The notes: generated from the sequence alone by a model not told the origin. A stretch of DNA of 64,000 nucleotides from Alteribacter lacisalsi (GCF_003226345.1 NZ_PDOF01000002.1:310001-374000); one strand, 5' to 3'. Positions 44,023 to 52,330 are shown, numbered from the stretch's first letter. Translations and numbers: made by a program.

Positions 44023-44430
44023 GTGAACGGTTTCCCAGAGGATATGAAGCTCATTATTCCAAAAGGATGTGATAATGCCCCAAGAAAACAAATAGTTATT
44101 GATCTTACAGTAGCTATATTAAAACAGCAAAATGAAATCATTAAGGAATATGCCGATGAATCTATTATATGGTTCCAATTAAAAGATAATAAAAAAATAG
44201 AAGGGCAATGTTCATTCATTACTACTTTGCAGGAAGAAAATAAAAACATTATTGATTGCCTTGAAATTTACCAAGTGATAACTCACGGGAAATTCGCTTC
44301 AATAAATGGTGTGATTTCATTAGCAAGTGGTACAAAAATTGATTTCTGCGATGTATATATGTTTAGTAATGCTGCAAGGTCTGGAAAAGTAAAGGAAATA
44401 AAATCATATAGACTAGAGCATTTAAATTAA
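44023..44430 (+). CDS. NTF2/SnoaL-like domain protein, 135 aa
   Basis: A GTG at 44023 follows GAGGTGA. The pattern of an N-terminal helix, IIWFQLKDNKKIEG, ITTLQEEN and a C-terminal series of strands (ASINGVISLASGTKIDFCDVYMF) resembles an NTF2-like cone fold. Members bind or convert small hydrophobic molecules. The call is by pattern only and could be wrong. It is a single gene in the array, divergent from nothing. Confidence 0.55.
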   Translation: MNGFPEDMKLIIPKGCDNAPRKQIVIDLTVAILKQQNEIIKEYADESIIWFQLKDNKKIEGQCSFITTLQEENKNIIDCLEIYQVITHGKFASINGVISLASGTKIDFCDVYMFSNAARSGKVKEIKSYRLEHLN

Positions 44431-44436
44431 AAGTTC

Positions 44437-44463
44437 TACTTAAACGGGAGCGATTGTCGGTGA
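44437..44463 (+). repeat. Stem-loop repeat, partial copy
   Basis: TACTTAAACGGGAGCGATTG retains the TACTTAAAC head and the CGGGAGCGAT core found at 42735-42743, but the second arm is degenerate. Confidence 0.5.
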
Positions 44464-44554
44464 TGATTCACTTGGTTATGATCGATTTTGTTATTAGTTG
44501 TTGTTTGCTTTTATCTGTCTTACATCTTCATCATTTACTGTTTCTACTATCGGC

Positions 44555-44592
44555 TTCTTGAACTAACGGGATAGCGTTAGTTGAATAAGAAA
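44555..44592 (+). repeat. Stem-loop repeat, best-formed copy
   Basis: AACTAACG (44561-44568) pairs perfectly with CGTTAGTT (44575-44582) around GGATAG. Outside it, TTCTT pairs with AAGAA around an unpaired GAAT/G bulge. The layered stem with extrahelical bases resembles the architecture of integron attC sites. Confidence 0.75.
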
Positions 44593-44605
44593 CAATTAAA
44601 TTAAA

Positions 44606-44632
44606 AGCGGAGAATTCTCCGTTTTTATTTTT
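44606..44632 (+). terminator. Terminator
   Basis: CGGAGAATTCTCCG is a perfect palindrome followed by TTTTTATTTTTTT. Confidence 0.85.
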
Positions 44633-44775
44633 TTGAGAGCTAAGGGGATACTCACTTTTAAAAAGATAGGAAATTCTGTGTGACTTTATAAAGGGCCTAA
44701 TCTTATACAAGGAGCAACCGTTTTAATTCAACACTATAAAACCCTTAATAATTTAAATGAATAGGATGAAAATGA

Positions 44776-45232
44776 ATGCAGATTATTGAACTAAAGGATA
44801 GGAACAGCCTATTTGAAAAAGCGATTCATGTTTTTTGGGAAGTATGGGGTAACGACAGTAATTATAAATTTTATGAAGATGCGATGATTCATTCCTGCGG
44901 CAATTCAGCAGATCTTCCAAGGTTTTATGCAGCAGTTGAAAAGGGTGAAATCATTGGGACCTATGCATTATTAAGAAACGACCTTAACAGCCGGCAGGAC
45001 TTGTGTCCTTGGCTCGCCTGCTTGTTCGTCAATGAAAGAATACAGAGGAAGGGAATTAGGCTCCAAGTTACTTGAACACAGTCTTAGAGAAGCAGCAAAA
45101 ATGGGATATAGCAGGCTTTATTTATCCACAGATCTTGAGGGTTATTATGAAAAATATGGATGGGAAAACAGTGGAATCGTATATGGAGTAAGTGGGGCGC
45201 ATATTAAGCTCTATGAAAAAGAAACCGGTTAA
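44776..45232 (+). pseudogene. GNAT acetyltransferase gene with one-base frameshift
   Basis: The first half (to about 45035) reads MQIIELKDRNSLFEKAIHVF and onwards to PWLACLFVNE. The second half continues EYRGRELGSKLLEHSLREAA, with the RGRELG acetyl-CoA loop, in another frame. One extra A in the AATGAAAGAA stretch at about 45035 accounts for the shift. The joined protein would be a complete GNAT of about 151 residues. ATGAAA-type leader with AGGATGAAA precedes the start. A sequencing error or phase variation could also explain it. Confidence 0.8.
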
Positions 45233-45298
45233 AAAAGCAATTCAAATGAAGTGTAAATACGGAGAGCGAGAGAAGAAGCCGTTGCGTCGGTTATGATG

Positions 45299-45324
45299 CC
45301 AACGGGGTGTTTAATTCAATAAGA
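45299..45324 (+). repeat. Stem-loop repeat, degenerate copy
   Basis: CCAACGGGGTGTTTAATTCA then ATAAG. The ACGGGG core and the TTTAATTCAATAAG tail match the family; pairing is poor. Confidence 0.4.
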
Positions 45325-45333
45325 GGAATGTAA

Positions 45334-45366
45334 AAAGGCAGCCTGATTCATCAGGCTGCCTTTCTC
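45334..45366. terminator. Strong terminator ending the cassette block
   Basis: AAAGGCAGCCTGA pairs perfectly with TCAGGCTGCCTTT around TTCA, flanked by A and T runs. Confidence 0.9.
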
Positions 45367-45468
45367 AATGATCTATTCCATTATATCATATATTTTTTGT
45401 AACAATCAGTCTTCATTTTTTCCATTTTACTGGTATTGCTGTATGTAGAATTGGTGGGAGGTGGATTG

Positions 45469-45996
45469 GTGGTTGAGTATATAATAAAGACACATGAAAA
45501 CTTTACTGAGAAAATTGGGGAACTTGTATGTATGCTTGAACATTCGAGGGAAGTTACACTGCATGAGGTCTCGAAGTTAGAACAAAGGGAATTAGATTTT
45601 TTGCCAGATGATCATTCAAATTCAATAGGTTCTCTTTTATTACATATGGCATCAATTGAGTTTGTGCATCAGGTGATCTCGTTTGAAAAGAGAGATTTAA
45701 CTAAAGATGAATACGTAAAGTGGGGAACAGCTCTGGAAATGGGAGATCAGGCAAGAAAAGTGATTAGAAATCATCCCGTTGATTATTACCTAGATGAATT
45801 ATCAAAAGTCAGAGAAAGCACACTCACGTCTTTGAAATCAAAAAATGACAGCTGGTTATTTGAAGAGAGTAAATGGGGTAATGGTGTTGCTTACAATAAC
45901 TATTATTTATGGTTTCACGTCATGGAAGACGAAATAAATCACAGGGGACAGATTAGAACGATTAAGAGACTGTTGCGAGAACGTAGAGGTTCATAG
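45469..45996 (+). CDS. DinB-family putative metalloenzyme
   Basis: The four-helix-bundle DinB/YfiT pattern is visible. IGSLLLHMASIEFVHQ carries one His ligand, and MEDEINHRGQIRTIKRLL near the end carries the second pair of ligands. Such proteins use a nickel or zinc site, some of them in thiol transfer. A GTG at 45469 follows GGGAGG; a TTG one codon earlier is also possible. The product is about 175 residues, normal for the family. Confidence 0.85.
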   Translation: MVEYIIKTHENFTEKIGELVCMLEHSREVTLHEVSKLEQRELDFLPDDHSNSIGSLLLHMASIEFVHQVISFEKRDLTKDEYVKWGTALEMGDQARKVIRNHPVDYYLDELSKVRESTLTSLKSKNDSWLFEESKWGNGVAYNNYYLWFHVMEDEINHRGQIRTIKRLLRERRGS

Positions 45997-46009
45997 AGGG
46001 GGAATTTGT

Positions 46010-46576
46010 ATTCGTTACGTTTATCATATGGTTCCAAAAACAATGATCGGTGCGAAACTGATTGCGTTAAATCAGTTAAAAACAAATCAGGAAGAACTCT
46101 ATAACGAATATGCCAAAAAATATAATGACCATCCTGACAGAGAGAAGTTATTAGAAAGAAGAATCCCTAAATTAGATTGTCTGTGGAACGATGTGATTCA
46201 TTTCCTGCCGCTGCATCCCTTTCGTGTTTACAGCGCTTTAAGAGAGACTGGTGTTCATGTAAAGGATGACGTAAAGTTTTATAAGGTGCCAATTTCGAAT
46301 CTGAAACATAATAAAAATGCTTTTTATTTATACAGTAAAGATCTTTATAATGGCCCGGCAGCAGAGATGAATCGTGAGGATATCCGTCTGATTGATGTAG
46401 AGGAATATGAAGAATTATCTTCTATACCCGCTGACACCGTTCACTATTATAAAGAAGAACACAGCAAGGGAAACAGAAGGTTTGGCATGTTTCCCTATAT
46501 CCCCCACATGCTCAGCTTAGGTGAAGTGGATGTTTCAGATGCTGAAATAATATGTTGGAGCGACGAAATCGATTAA
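46010..46576 (+). CDS. Hypothetical protein, about 188 aa
   Basis: The frame has an ATG at 46028. However, GAGGGGG at 45996-46002 lies seven bases before an in-frame ATT at 46010, which would add IRYVYH to give an MRYVYHMVPKTMIGAKL-like start. I remember similar uncharacterised Bacillus proteins beginning this way. A conserved RRIPKLDCLWNDVIHFLPLHP block is visible. The function is unknown. If ATT is used, expression would be low and under IF3 control. The ATG at 46028 remains the conservative choice. Confidence 0.6.
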   Translation: MRYVYHMVPKTMIGAKLIALNQLKTNQEELYNEYAKKYNDHPDREKLLERRIPKLDCLWNDVIHFLPLHPFRVYSALRETGVHVKDDVKFYKVPISNLKHNKNAFYLYSKDLYNGPAAEMNREDIRLIDVEEYEELSSIPADTVHYYKEEHSKGNRRFGMFPYIPHMLSLGEVDVSDAEIICWSDEID

Positions 46577-46636
46577 AGGTAAAAAGAATCAGGAATCAGA
46601 CTGGCAGGCAGATTGGGTGAGAGGGGTGACTTGATT

Positions 46637-47431
46637 GTGGAAAGCATCTGGAGTAAAGAAGATGACGATGGCAAACTGGAACCGTTAACGGATAAGAATA
46701 TAAAAATAGCAGAAAAAAAGCTGAGGGTGAAGCTGCCGGATTCCTTTGTCAATATCCTGAAACAGCAGAATGGGGGGTATATAACATGTAATGCCCATCC
46801 TTCAGACGTCCCCACATCCTGGGCGGATGACCATGTTCCTGTTGACCATTTTTTTGGAATCGGAATGGGTAAAGAAAAGGGCATTCTGGATAGTGAGTAT
46901 TTCATTCAGGAGTGGGGGTTACCAGACAATGTTGTTCTGATCTCAGGCGATGGACATTCATGGATTGCGCTTGATTACAGGGGCAGGAAAACCGAGCCCC
47001 CTGTTATTTTCATCGATGTTGATGATGAACAGATTGTTGAATTAGCGCAAGACTTTGATTCCTTTCTAAGTGGGCTGTATGTCCATGACATAGTATTTGA
47101 AGGTGAGTATGCTGAGAACCAGCAACGTCGCTGGACTATAACTGAACTGAATGCGGCATTTTCAGCTGATGATGAATTGGAAATAGCTTACGCGTTTGAT
47201 TACCTTTTAGTAAACCCCACCGAGCATAAGCAATTTATTGAACAGAGCTTAATGAAACTGCTTCTGCATTCAAAATTAGAAATAAGAGAAACCGCAGCCA
47301 ATTATGCTTTTCACTTTTATGAAGAAGGAATACTTTCCGAAAAATGTGTAGAAAGTATCGTGAAAATGCTGCGGCAGGATGATGAAATAGCATATTTCGC
47401 TGATATGTTTTTTCCTGATATTAAGATCTAA
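46637..47431 (+). CDS. SMI1/KNR4 family protein
   Basis: The N-terminal 130 residues match SMI1/KNR4, a fold common in toxin-immunity proteins: LTDKNIKIAEKKLRVKLPDSF, ILKQQNGGY, then VVLISGDGHSWIALDY and PPVIFIDVDDEQIVELAQDF. The C-terminal 90 residues are a helical extension (LSEKCVESIVKMLRQDDE). The GTG at 46637 is eight bases after GAGGGGTGA; frames open from 46613 include a TTG too close to that site. No toxin gene is adjacent, so it may be an orphan immunity protein. Confidence 0.8.
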   Translation: MESIWSKEDDDGKLEPLTDKNIKIAEKKLRVKLPDSFVNILKQQNGGYITCNAHPSDVPTSWADDHVPVDHFFGIGMGKEKGILDSEYFIQEWGLPDNVVLISGDGHSWIALDYRGRKTEPPVIFIDVDDEQIVELAQDFDSFLSGLYVHDIVFEGEYAENQQRRWTITELNAAFSADDELEIAYAFDYLLVNPTEHKQFIEQSLMKLLLHSKLEIRETAANYAFHFYEEGILSEKCVESIVKMLRQDDEIAYFADMFFPDIKI

Positions 47432-47535
47432 ATGTTTATTTTCGCCTGGCGGGCTTGAAAAAATGCCACGAGGTAACCTTCCCCGTTTATCATCCAACAC
47501 CAAAATGGCATGGTACGTAAACGAATATGTAACCA

Positions 47536-47570
47536 AAGGTACGAAGATCAAGTTCTTCGGACCTTTTTTT
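47536..47570 (+). terminator. Terminator
   Basis: AGGTACGAAGA pairs with TCTTCGGACCT (one mismatch) around TCAAGT and runs into TTTTTTT. Confidence 0.75.
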
Positions 47571-47710
47571 ACGCGCCGGGAACAGGCGGCGGTTTTGATT
47601 TCAATTACATTCATTTCTATAAAACTGTTGATCATACAGCTATTATGTATTACTATATAGTTGTAGTGAGTGATACAGGATACCGGTGATACAGAATAGA
47701 GGTGATTAGC

Positions 47711-48037
47711 TTGGTGAATTTGACAGAAATGCTTAAAGGCGTGCTTGAGGGCTGCGTTCTTGAAATTATCAGCCGGAAAGAAACTTATGGCTACGAAATC
47801 ACGAGGCAGCTTCATGATCTCGGTTTTACAGATGTTGTGGACGGAACCGTCTATACCATCCTGGTGCGGCTTGAAAAAAACAAACTGGTGGAGGTGACGA
47901 AAAAGCCATCCGAAAAGGGACCGCCCCGAAAGTTTTTCGCGCTTAACGATGCGGGCCGTGAGGAACTGCGGCTGTTCTGGGAGAAATGGAATTTTATCGC
48001 GGAGAAAATAACGGGTTTAAAGGAGGGGAAACAATGA
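47711..48037 (+). CDS. PadR family transcriptional regulator
   Basis: The winged helix is clear: LKGVLEGCVLEIISRKETYGYEI, then GTVYTILVRLEKNKLVEV, and the wing GPPRKFFALNDAGREEL. PadR proteins repress their own operon until a ligand is bound. GAGGTGAT precedes TTG and GTG starts at 47711/47714. It overlaps the first DUF1048 gene (ATGA), forming a PadR-DUF1048-DUF1048 operon. A near-palindrome ACTATATAGT at about 47647-47656 upstream may be its operator. Confidence 0.9.
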   Translation: MVNLTEMLKGVLEGCVLEIISRKETYGYEITRQLHDLGFTDVVDGTVYTILVRLEKNKLVEVTKKPSEKGPPRKFFALNDAGREELRLFWEKWNFIAEKITGLKEGKQ

Positions 48038-48381
48038 ACTTCTGGGAAAGAATCACGGGCAGCGATATGACGAAAGAAATGAAACGCTTCGAATCACGAG
48101 TCCAAAAGCTGCCTCCTGCGTATCAGGAGGCCTGGGAAGAAATCGACTCATACTTGTGGGAGCACGCAGATTTCACCGGCCGTAACCTTATGCCGATTCT
48201 TGACGGGGTGCTTGGTCTGCTTGAAGAAACAGCGGTGGAAGGGCTAAGTGTTCAGGAGGCTTTGGGTGGCGATATTGAAGGTTTCTGTTCCGCGTTGGCA
48301 GGCGAAGAAGGGGCAAAATCCTATCGGGATAAGTGGCGAGAGCAGCTCAATAACAATGTTGCGAGAAAATTAGGCAGATAG
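48034..48381 (+). CDS. DUF1048 family protein
   Basis: This 115-residue helical protein belongs to DUF1048, which in Firmicutes is commonly encoded next to PadR regulators. It has the family's VQKLPPAYQEAWEEIDSYLW and IEGFCSALAGEE blocks. AAGGAGGGGAAACA precedes the ATG, which overlaps the padR stop. Molecular function is unknown; regulation with PadR is indicated by the overlap. Confidence 0.85.
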   Translation: MNFWERITGSDMTKEMKRFESRVQKLPPAYQEAWEEIDSYLWEHADFTGRNLMPILDGVLGLLEETAVEGLSVQEALGGDIEGFCSALAGEEGAKSYRDKWREQLNNNVARKLGR

Positions 48382-48391
48382 GAGGGTTCTC

Positions 48392-48742
48392 ATGAGCATA
48401 CGGGATATCATTGAAGGAAAAAAGGAATGGCGTGCGCATGTGGCGCGGGTCAAAGCGCTCCCTAAGGATTATCAGATTGTTTATAAAGAAATGCAGAAAT
48501 ACTTTTTTAAGGTTGGCCCTGTTGAGTTAACCGACGGGACCGATCTGCTCTCTGGGATTGTCGATCTTTTTGAGGAGGGTGCAGCCCAGGGAAAAGATGT
48601 GCTCGACGTGACGGGCAGTGATGTAGCGGCTTTCTGCGACGAGCTGATCAAAGATTCGGACACGTACGCTGACATCTGGCAGGAGGCTGCTGACCAGGAA
48701 GTGAACAGAGCCATGAAAATGTCTCAAGACAAAAGAAAGTGA
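48392..48742 (+). CDS. DUF1048 family protein, second copy
   Basis: A 116-residue paralogue of the preceding gene, ten bases downstream after AGGAGGGTTCTC. It shares the order VKALPKDYQIVYKEMQKYF, then DLLSGIVDLFEEGAAQGKDVL and VAAFCDELI. Tandem DUF1048 pairs suggest a heterodimer. The gene ends eight bases before a long perfect hairpin that probably terminates the operon. Confidence 0.85.
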   Translation: MSIRDIIEGKKEWRAHVARVKALPKDYQIVYKEMQKYFFKVGPVELTDGTDLLSGIVDLFEEGAAQGKDVLDVTGSDVAAFCDELIKDSDTYADIWQEAADQEVNRAMKMSQDKRK

Positions 48743-48750
48743 GGAAACCA

Positions 48751-48793
48751 GGGACGGTTCTCGCGTGACAAAATGTCACGCGAGAACCGTCCC
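48751..48793. repeat. GGGACGGTTCTC repeat, perfect palindrome (terminator-like)
   Basis: GGGACGGTTCTCGCGTGACA pairs perfectly over 20 bases with the opposite arm around AAA, followed by CATTTTT. It is the cleanest member of a repeat family found nine times between 48750 and 59000. It lies between convergent genes and can act as a bidirectional terminator. Confidence 0.85.
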
Positions 48794-48799
48794 CATTTT

Positions 48800-50437
48800 T
48801 CAAAAAGGATACGTCTGAAGGTCGATGCCCCAGGCGATCGGAAGATAGAAGTACACAAACACAGCGATAATAAAGACGGAAAAGACGTTAATCCAGAAGC
48901 CTGCTTTGGCCATGTCGCCAATGCGCAGATCGGTGCTGGCGAAGACGACAGCGTTTGGCGGTGTGGCGACTGGAAGCATGAACGCACACGATGCAGCAAG
49001 GGCAGCGGCCACCATAAGCGCGTATGGGTGCACGTCGATGGCAAGGGCAAGGGACGCCATGATCGGAAACATCATCGTGGCGGTCGCCGTATTGGATGTG
49101 ATCTCGGTCAGGAAAATCACGAGTGCGGTTACGGCAAGGAGAATCACGAAGAAGTTCACGGCTGTGAGCACGGTGAGCTGGTTGCCGATGTATTCTGCAA
49201 GGCCCGTTTCCGTAAATCCTGCGGCAATGGCTAGTCCGCCACCGAAGAGAAGCAGGATCCCCCACGGAAGTTTTTTCGCCGTGTCCCAGTCCATGATCCG
49301 ACCAGGTGTCCGGATGGAAGGGATCAGAAACAGCGTTACGGCGGCAGCAATCGCAATCGTCGTGTCGTTAATTTCAATCGCCTGGACGTCGTCAAAAAGG
49401 AACGTGCGGCTGATCCAGAAAAACGCGGTAACAACGAACACAGCAGCTACGATTTTTTCCTCGGGCCGGACGCTTCCGAGGGCACGTTTTTCGCTCTGAA
49501 TCACCTGCTGGCCGCCGGGAATGTCGGTGATTTTCATATTAAACTGCATTTTCACCAGGTAAACCCAGACGAGGAGGAGCATAATGACCGAGAGCGGGAC
49601 ACCAAACAACATCCACAGGGCAAAGGAAATATCGATGCCGTAGAGCTGTTCGACGACCCCGGCAAAAATGATGTTAGGCGGTGTTCCGATGAGGGTGGCA
49701 AGGCCGCCGATGGAAGCAGAATAGGCGATCCCGAGAAGAAGGGCGCGGCTGAATTTTACCCGTTCCACTTCCGTGTCACCTTCTTTGTTTTCCTTAAGGG
49801 ACTTGGTGACCTGCAGGATGATTGCGGTTCCGATCGGCACCATCATCATCGCGGTCGCGGTGTTTGAAATCCACATCGATAAAAAGCCGGTGGCTGTCAT
49901 AAAACCGAGGACGATCTTCGGGGTGCTTGTCCCGATCACGCTGATGATCGCAATGGCAATTCGTTTGTGGACACCCCATTTTTCAAGCGCCAGGGCGAGG
50001 ATGAACCCGCCCATAAACAGAAAGATGGTATCGTCCCCGTAAGCGGAAACGACGGTGCCGCTCTCAAGGGAGCCGGTCATGGGGAAGAGGATGATCGGCA
50101 TGATCGACGTCGCCGGGATCGGGATCGCTTCGGTGATCCACCACGTGGCGATCCAGATCGTGGACGCCAGAACGGCCCGGGCTTCCCACGATAAGCCTTC
50201 TGGACTGAAAAATAAAAGGGTCGCAATGAACAGAAGCGGACCGAGGATGAGGCCGATCAGCTGCCGCCGGTCGTAGGACCGGGGTTCTTTTTCCGGATCG
50301 GTATCCGTTTCCAGCTGTTTCGCCGAACTGCCGCTGTCTCCCGAACCTGTACGGCCCCCCGGGTTAAAAGTCAATAATTCGATCGCCTGATGGTGCCATT
50401 TCCACATCTGGTTCCATGTTATTGTAAGCGCACTCAT
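48800..50437 (-). CDS. DASS-family sodium:dicarboxylate symporter
   Basis: A 545-residue membrane protein of the SLC13/DASS type, importing dicarboxylates or similar anions with sodium. It has many hydrophobic segments and both Ser-Asn-Thr signatures of the family: ISNTATAMMMVPIGTA in the first half and ITSNTATATMMFPIMASLA in the second, which bind substrate and sodium. The start at 50437 is eight bases after GAAGGAGG. An N-terminal soluble stretch of about 60 residues precedes the first helix. The stop lies inside the tail of the convergent repeat hairpin. Confidence 0.9.
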   Translation of the reverse strand: MSALTITWNQMWKWHHQAIELLTFNPGGRTGSGDSGSSAKQLETDTDPEKEPRSYDRRQLIGLILGPLLFIATLLFFSPEGLSWEARAVLASTIWIATWWITEAIPIPATSIMPIILFPMTGSLESGTVVSAYGDDTIFLFMGGFILALALEKWGVHKRIAIAIISVIGTSTPKIVLGFMTATGFLSMWISNTATAMMMVPIGTAIILQVTKSLKENKEGDTEVERVKFSRALLLGIAYSASIGGLATLIGTPPNIIFAGVVEQLYGIDISFALWMLFGVPLSVIMLLLVWVYLVKMQFNMKITDIPGGQQVIQSEKRALGSVRPEEKIVAAVFVVTAFFWISRTFLFDDVQAIEINDTTIAIAAAVTLFLIPSIRTPGRIMDWDTAKKLPWGILLLFGGGLAIAAGFTETGLAEYIGNQLTVLTAVNFFVILLAVTALVIFLTEITSNTATATMMFPIMASLALAIDVHPYALMVAAALAASCAFMLPVATPPNAVVFASTDLRIGDMAKAGFWINVFSVFIIAVFVYFYLPIAWGIDLQTYPF

Positions 50438-50472
50438 AAACATACCTCCTTCAATGTTAAGTGTGTGCCAGG

Positions 50473-50496
50473 TGGGGACGGTTCTCGCTTTGCATC
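50473..50496. repeat. GGGACGGTTCTC repeat, half copy
   Basis: GGGGACGGTTCTCGCTTTGC is present but the complementary arm is missing. It lies between the divergent symporter and staygreen-like genes. Confidence 0.75.
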
Positions 50497-50619
50497 CCTC
50501 CCGCATCATCCCTGCTTGATCGGCGAATACCTCTGCTCTGCGGGAATATAGTAGAATTGATACTTTTAGAAGCAGGATTGATTGCCGTTAGAAAATCGCT
50601 GAAAGCAGGGGTGGAATCT

Positions 50620-51063
50620 TTGGGAAGATTGGATCCTGGGAAGCTGTCTGTTGAGTTCAGACCGGGTGTTACTGCCGTATCCCCCATACTTGGACGGAAA
50701 TATACGCTCACACACTCGGATGTGACAGCTGAACTGTTCCTGACTGTAGGGCTCGTTTTTGACTACGACAAAGTGACGAGTATGAGGGATGAGGTCCTGG
50801 CAGAATGGAGCAGGTCCGGCACCGGCCTGATTCTTTCTGTCTGCTTGTATGTAGGGAATTTCGGACCGCACGTGAACGCCGTGCGCAACGCAGTCTTCAG
50901 GAGGGAACTGCCGCTGGCGCTTGAAGCCATCGTTTATGGAGATAATCAGTTTTTTGCCGTACATCCTCAATTAAATCATGCGGCTATATGGATCTCATTT
51001 GTTTCAGAAGATCCGGTCTACAGCCGGTGTGAATACTGGGGAACACCCCTCAATTATAAGTAA
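50620..51063 (+). CDS. Staygreen-family protein
   Basis: The 147-residue protein resembles the bacterial staygreen (SGR) domain, related to plant magnesium dechelatase: KLSVEFRPGVTAVSPILGRKY, TLTHSDVTAELFLTVGL, RNAVFRRELPLALEAI and the C-terminal EYWGTPLNYK. The bacterial role is not well defined. A TTG at 50620, preceded by AGGGGTGG, gives the family-like N-terminus. The frame extends to 50461, but that part is repeat-derived. It is divergent from the symporter and monocistronic. Confidence 0.85.
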   Translation: MGRLDPGKLSVEFRPGVTAVSPILGRKYTLTHSDVTAELFLTVGLVFDYDKVTSMRDEVLAEWSRSGTGLILSVCLYVGNFGPHVNAVRNAVFRRELPLALEAIVYGDNQFFAVHPQLNHAAIWISFVSEDPVYSRCEYWGTPLNYK

Positions 51064-51267
51064 AAGATTTAGTGCGGTGATCGTGTCTTTTAACCGGTGA
51101 GGGAAGTGCCTTGTGAGTCTCGCCACAACCGTAGCCTCTTTCATTATGTATACTTCGTTTATGTAGACGGCGGTATGTACAGGTGGAAAGTATGGTGCCC
51201 CCGGTCCCTGCAGGAGTTAATCATTTAATACCCAATACGATAGACAGGAAAACAGCGGAAAGAAAAG

Positions 51268-51311
51268 AGGGACGGTTCTCATTTTGCATTGCAGGGATGA
51301 GACCCGTCCCT
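51268..51311. repeat. GGGACGGTTCTC repeat, full copy
   Basis: GGGACGG...CCCGTCCC arms flank a 30-base centre. It lies in the 350-base gap before the next gene, which otherwise shows nothing clear. Confidence 0.75.
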
Positions 51312-51412
51312 GTTTTATGTGATCTAGAAAGAGGCTTTGGAGATTGTTCTCTCGAATTAAATAGAAGTTCGGGTGGTATGATCCTAAACTGCATAGAAGG
51401 GAAACGGCACTT

Positions 51413-51715
51413 ATGAGTCTTGCTAAATTTATTGTTTATCAATTTATTTTATTTACGGCACTAATCCTTCTCAACCTCTATTCTGATCCGTACATCAGCA
51501 GACCATTTACGCACATTGATTTGATTGCAACGTGCATCACAGCGCCTGTTTCCATTTTTCTATTCAGTCTCGTATTTAAGATGTATGGCAGCTTAAATAC
51601 CAGATTCCGCAACAAGATTCTGCTGTCTGTAACAGGCTTTCTGTTAGCAGCAATCTTTTTAGCCGGAATAGATAACCTCTGGTTTGAGATTAAAGGCAAA
51701 ATGTTATTCCAGTAA
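51413..51715 (+). CDS. Small integral membrane protein, 100 aa
   Basis: Three hydrophobic segments are visible (about residues 5-22, 37-57 and 67-85). A basic NTRFRNK loop lies between the second and third. GAAGGGAAACGG precedes the ATG. It is a single gene between two GGGACGGTTCTC repeats. The family is unknown. Confidence 0.6.
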   Translation: MSLAKFIVYQFILFTALILLNLYSDPYISRPFTHIDLIATCITAPVSIFLFSLVFKMYGSLNTRFRNKILLSVTGFLLAAIFLAGIDNLWFEIKGKMLFQ

Positions 51716-51722
51716 TGCGCAT

Positions 51723-51789
51723 CGGGGACGGTTCCCGCTTAACATTTCAGGTGGAATGGGAGGGTTTTGCAAAGTGAGAACCGTCCCCA
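51723..51789. repeat. GGGACGGTTCTC repeat, full copy
   Basis: GGGGACGGTTCCCGCTTAAC pairs with the arm GCAAAGTGAGAACCGTCCCC across a G-rich centre. It ends 28 bases before the next gene. Confidence 0.8.
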
Positions 51790-51816
51790 TATGACCAAAA
51801 GGAGGATATCAAGGAA

Positions 51817-52194
51817 ATGAGCATTCTTTTCAGAGTGGAACTGTATGTAAAGGACATTGAGAAATCGCTTGATTTCTATCAGAATATCATCGGCCTGGAA
51901 CTGTTCGGCAGGAATGAGCGGAGCGGGCGGTTTAATTATGACTGTTTTTCCCTGCTGGTAACTTCCGACTCGATCCTGGAGGATGGCCATTACTTCAACA
52001 CGAAGGCCAAAAGTGACACAAAGGGGAACGGGTTTGAACTGATTATCGTGGTTGATGAGCTGGAGGAGGTGTACACGCGCTGCTGTGATCATGGATATCC
52101 TGTTGAAGTGGAAGTGGAGCAGTACCCATGGGATATGAGAGGGTTTAAGATTACCGACCCGGATGGCTATTTTCTCAGAATTACCTCTAAATGA
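51817..52194 (+). CDS. VOC superfamily (glyoxalase/bleomycin resistance) protein
   Basis: The 125-residue single-domain VOC protein shows RVELYVKDIEKSLDFYQNII, LGLEL-like strand, then a second half FELIIVVDELEEVYTRC ending DPDGYFLRITSK. Metal-dependent isomerase, dioxygenase or binding roles occur in the family; the substrate is unknown. AAAGGAGGATATCAAGGAA precedes the ATG. Confidence 0.87.
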   Translation: MSILFRVELYVKDIEKSLDFYQNIIGLELFGRNERSGRFNYDCFSLLVTSDSILEDGHYFNTKAKSDTKGNGFELIIVVDELEEVYTRCCDHGYPVEVEVEQYPWDMRGFKITDPDGYFLRITSK

Positions 52195-52262
52195 CGGCTA
52201 TAACACTAACCAGAGCTTTCACAGCGGTGTGAAGGCTTTTTGGATTTTTCCCGCTGTAAACC

Positions 52263-52330
52263 CGGGACGGTTCTCGCTTCGTATTTCTCAGGGTTTCTGT
52301 GACGGGATGCAAAGTGAGAACTGTCCTGGG
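52263..52330. repeat. GGGACGGTTCTC repeat, full copy
   Basis: GGGACGGTTCTCGCTTCG and GCAAAGTGAGAACTGTCC arms flank a 30-base centre, with one substitution in the second arm. It lies in the 290-base gap after the VOC gene, next to an ACAGCGG/CCGCTGT hairpin. Confidence 0.8.

Noticed and set aside
47463-47660. 65-codon frame between the SMI1 gene and padR
   Set aside because: It runs through a terminator hairpin and has no ribosome site.
49000-50300. Several plus-strand frames opposite the DASS symporter, including one of 197 codons
   Set aside because: They are shadows in a GC-richer gene; the symporter signatures on the minus strand decide the strand.
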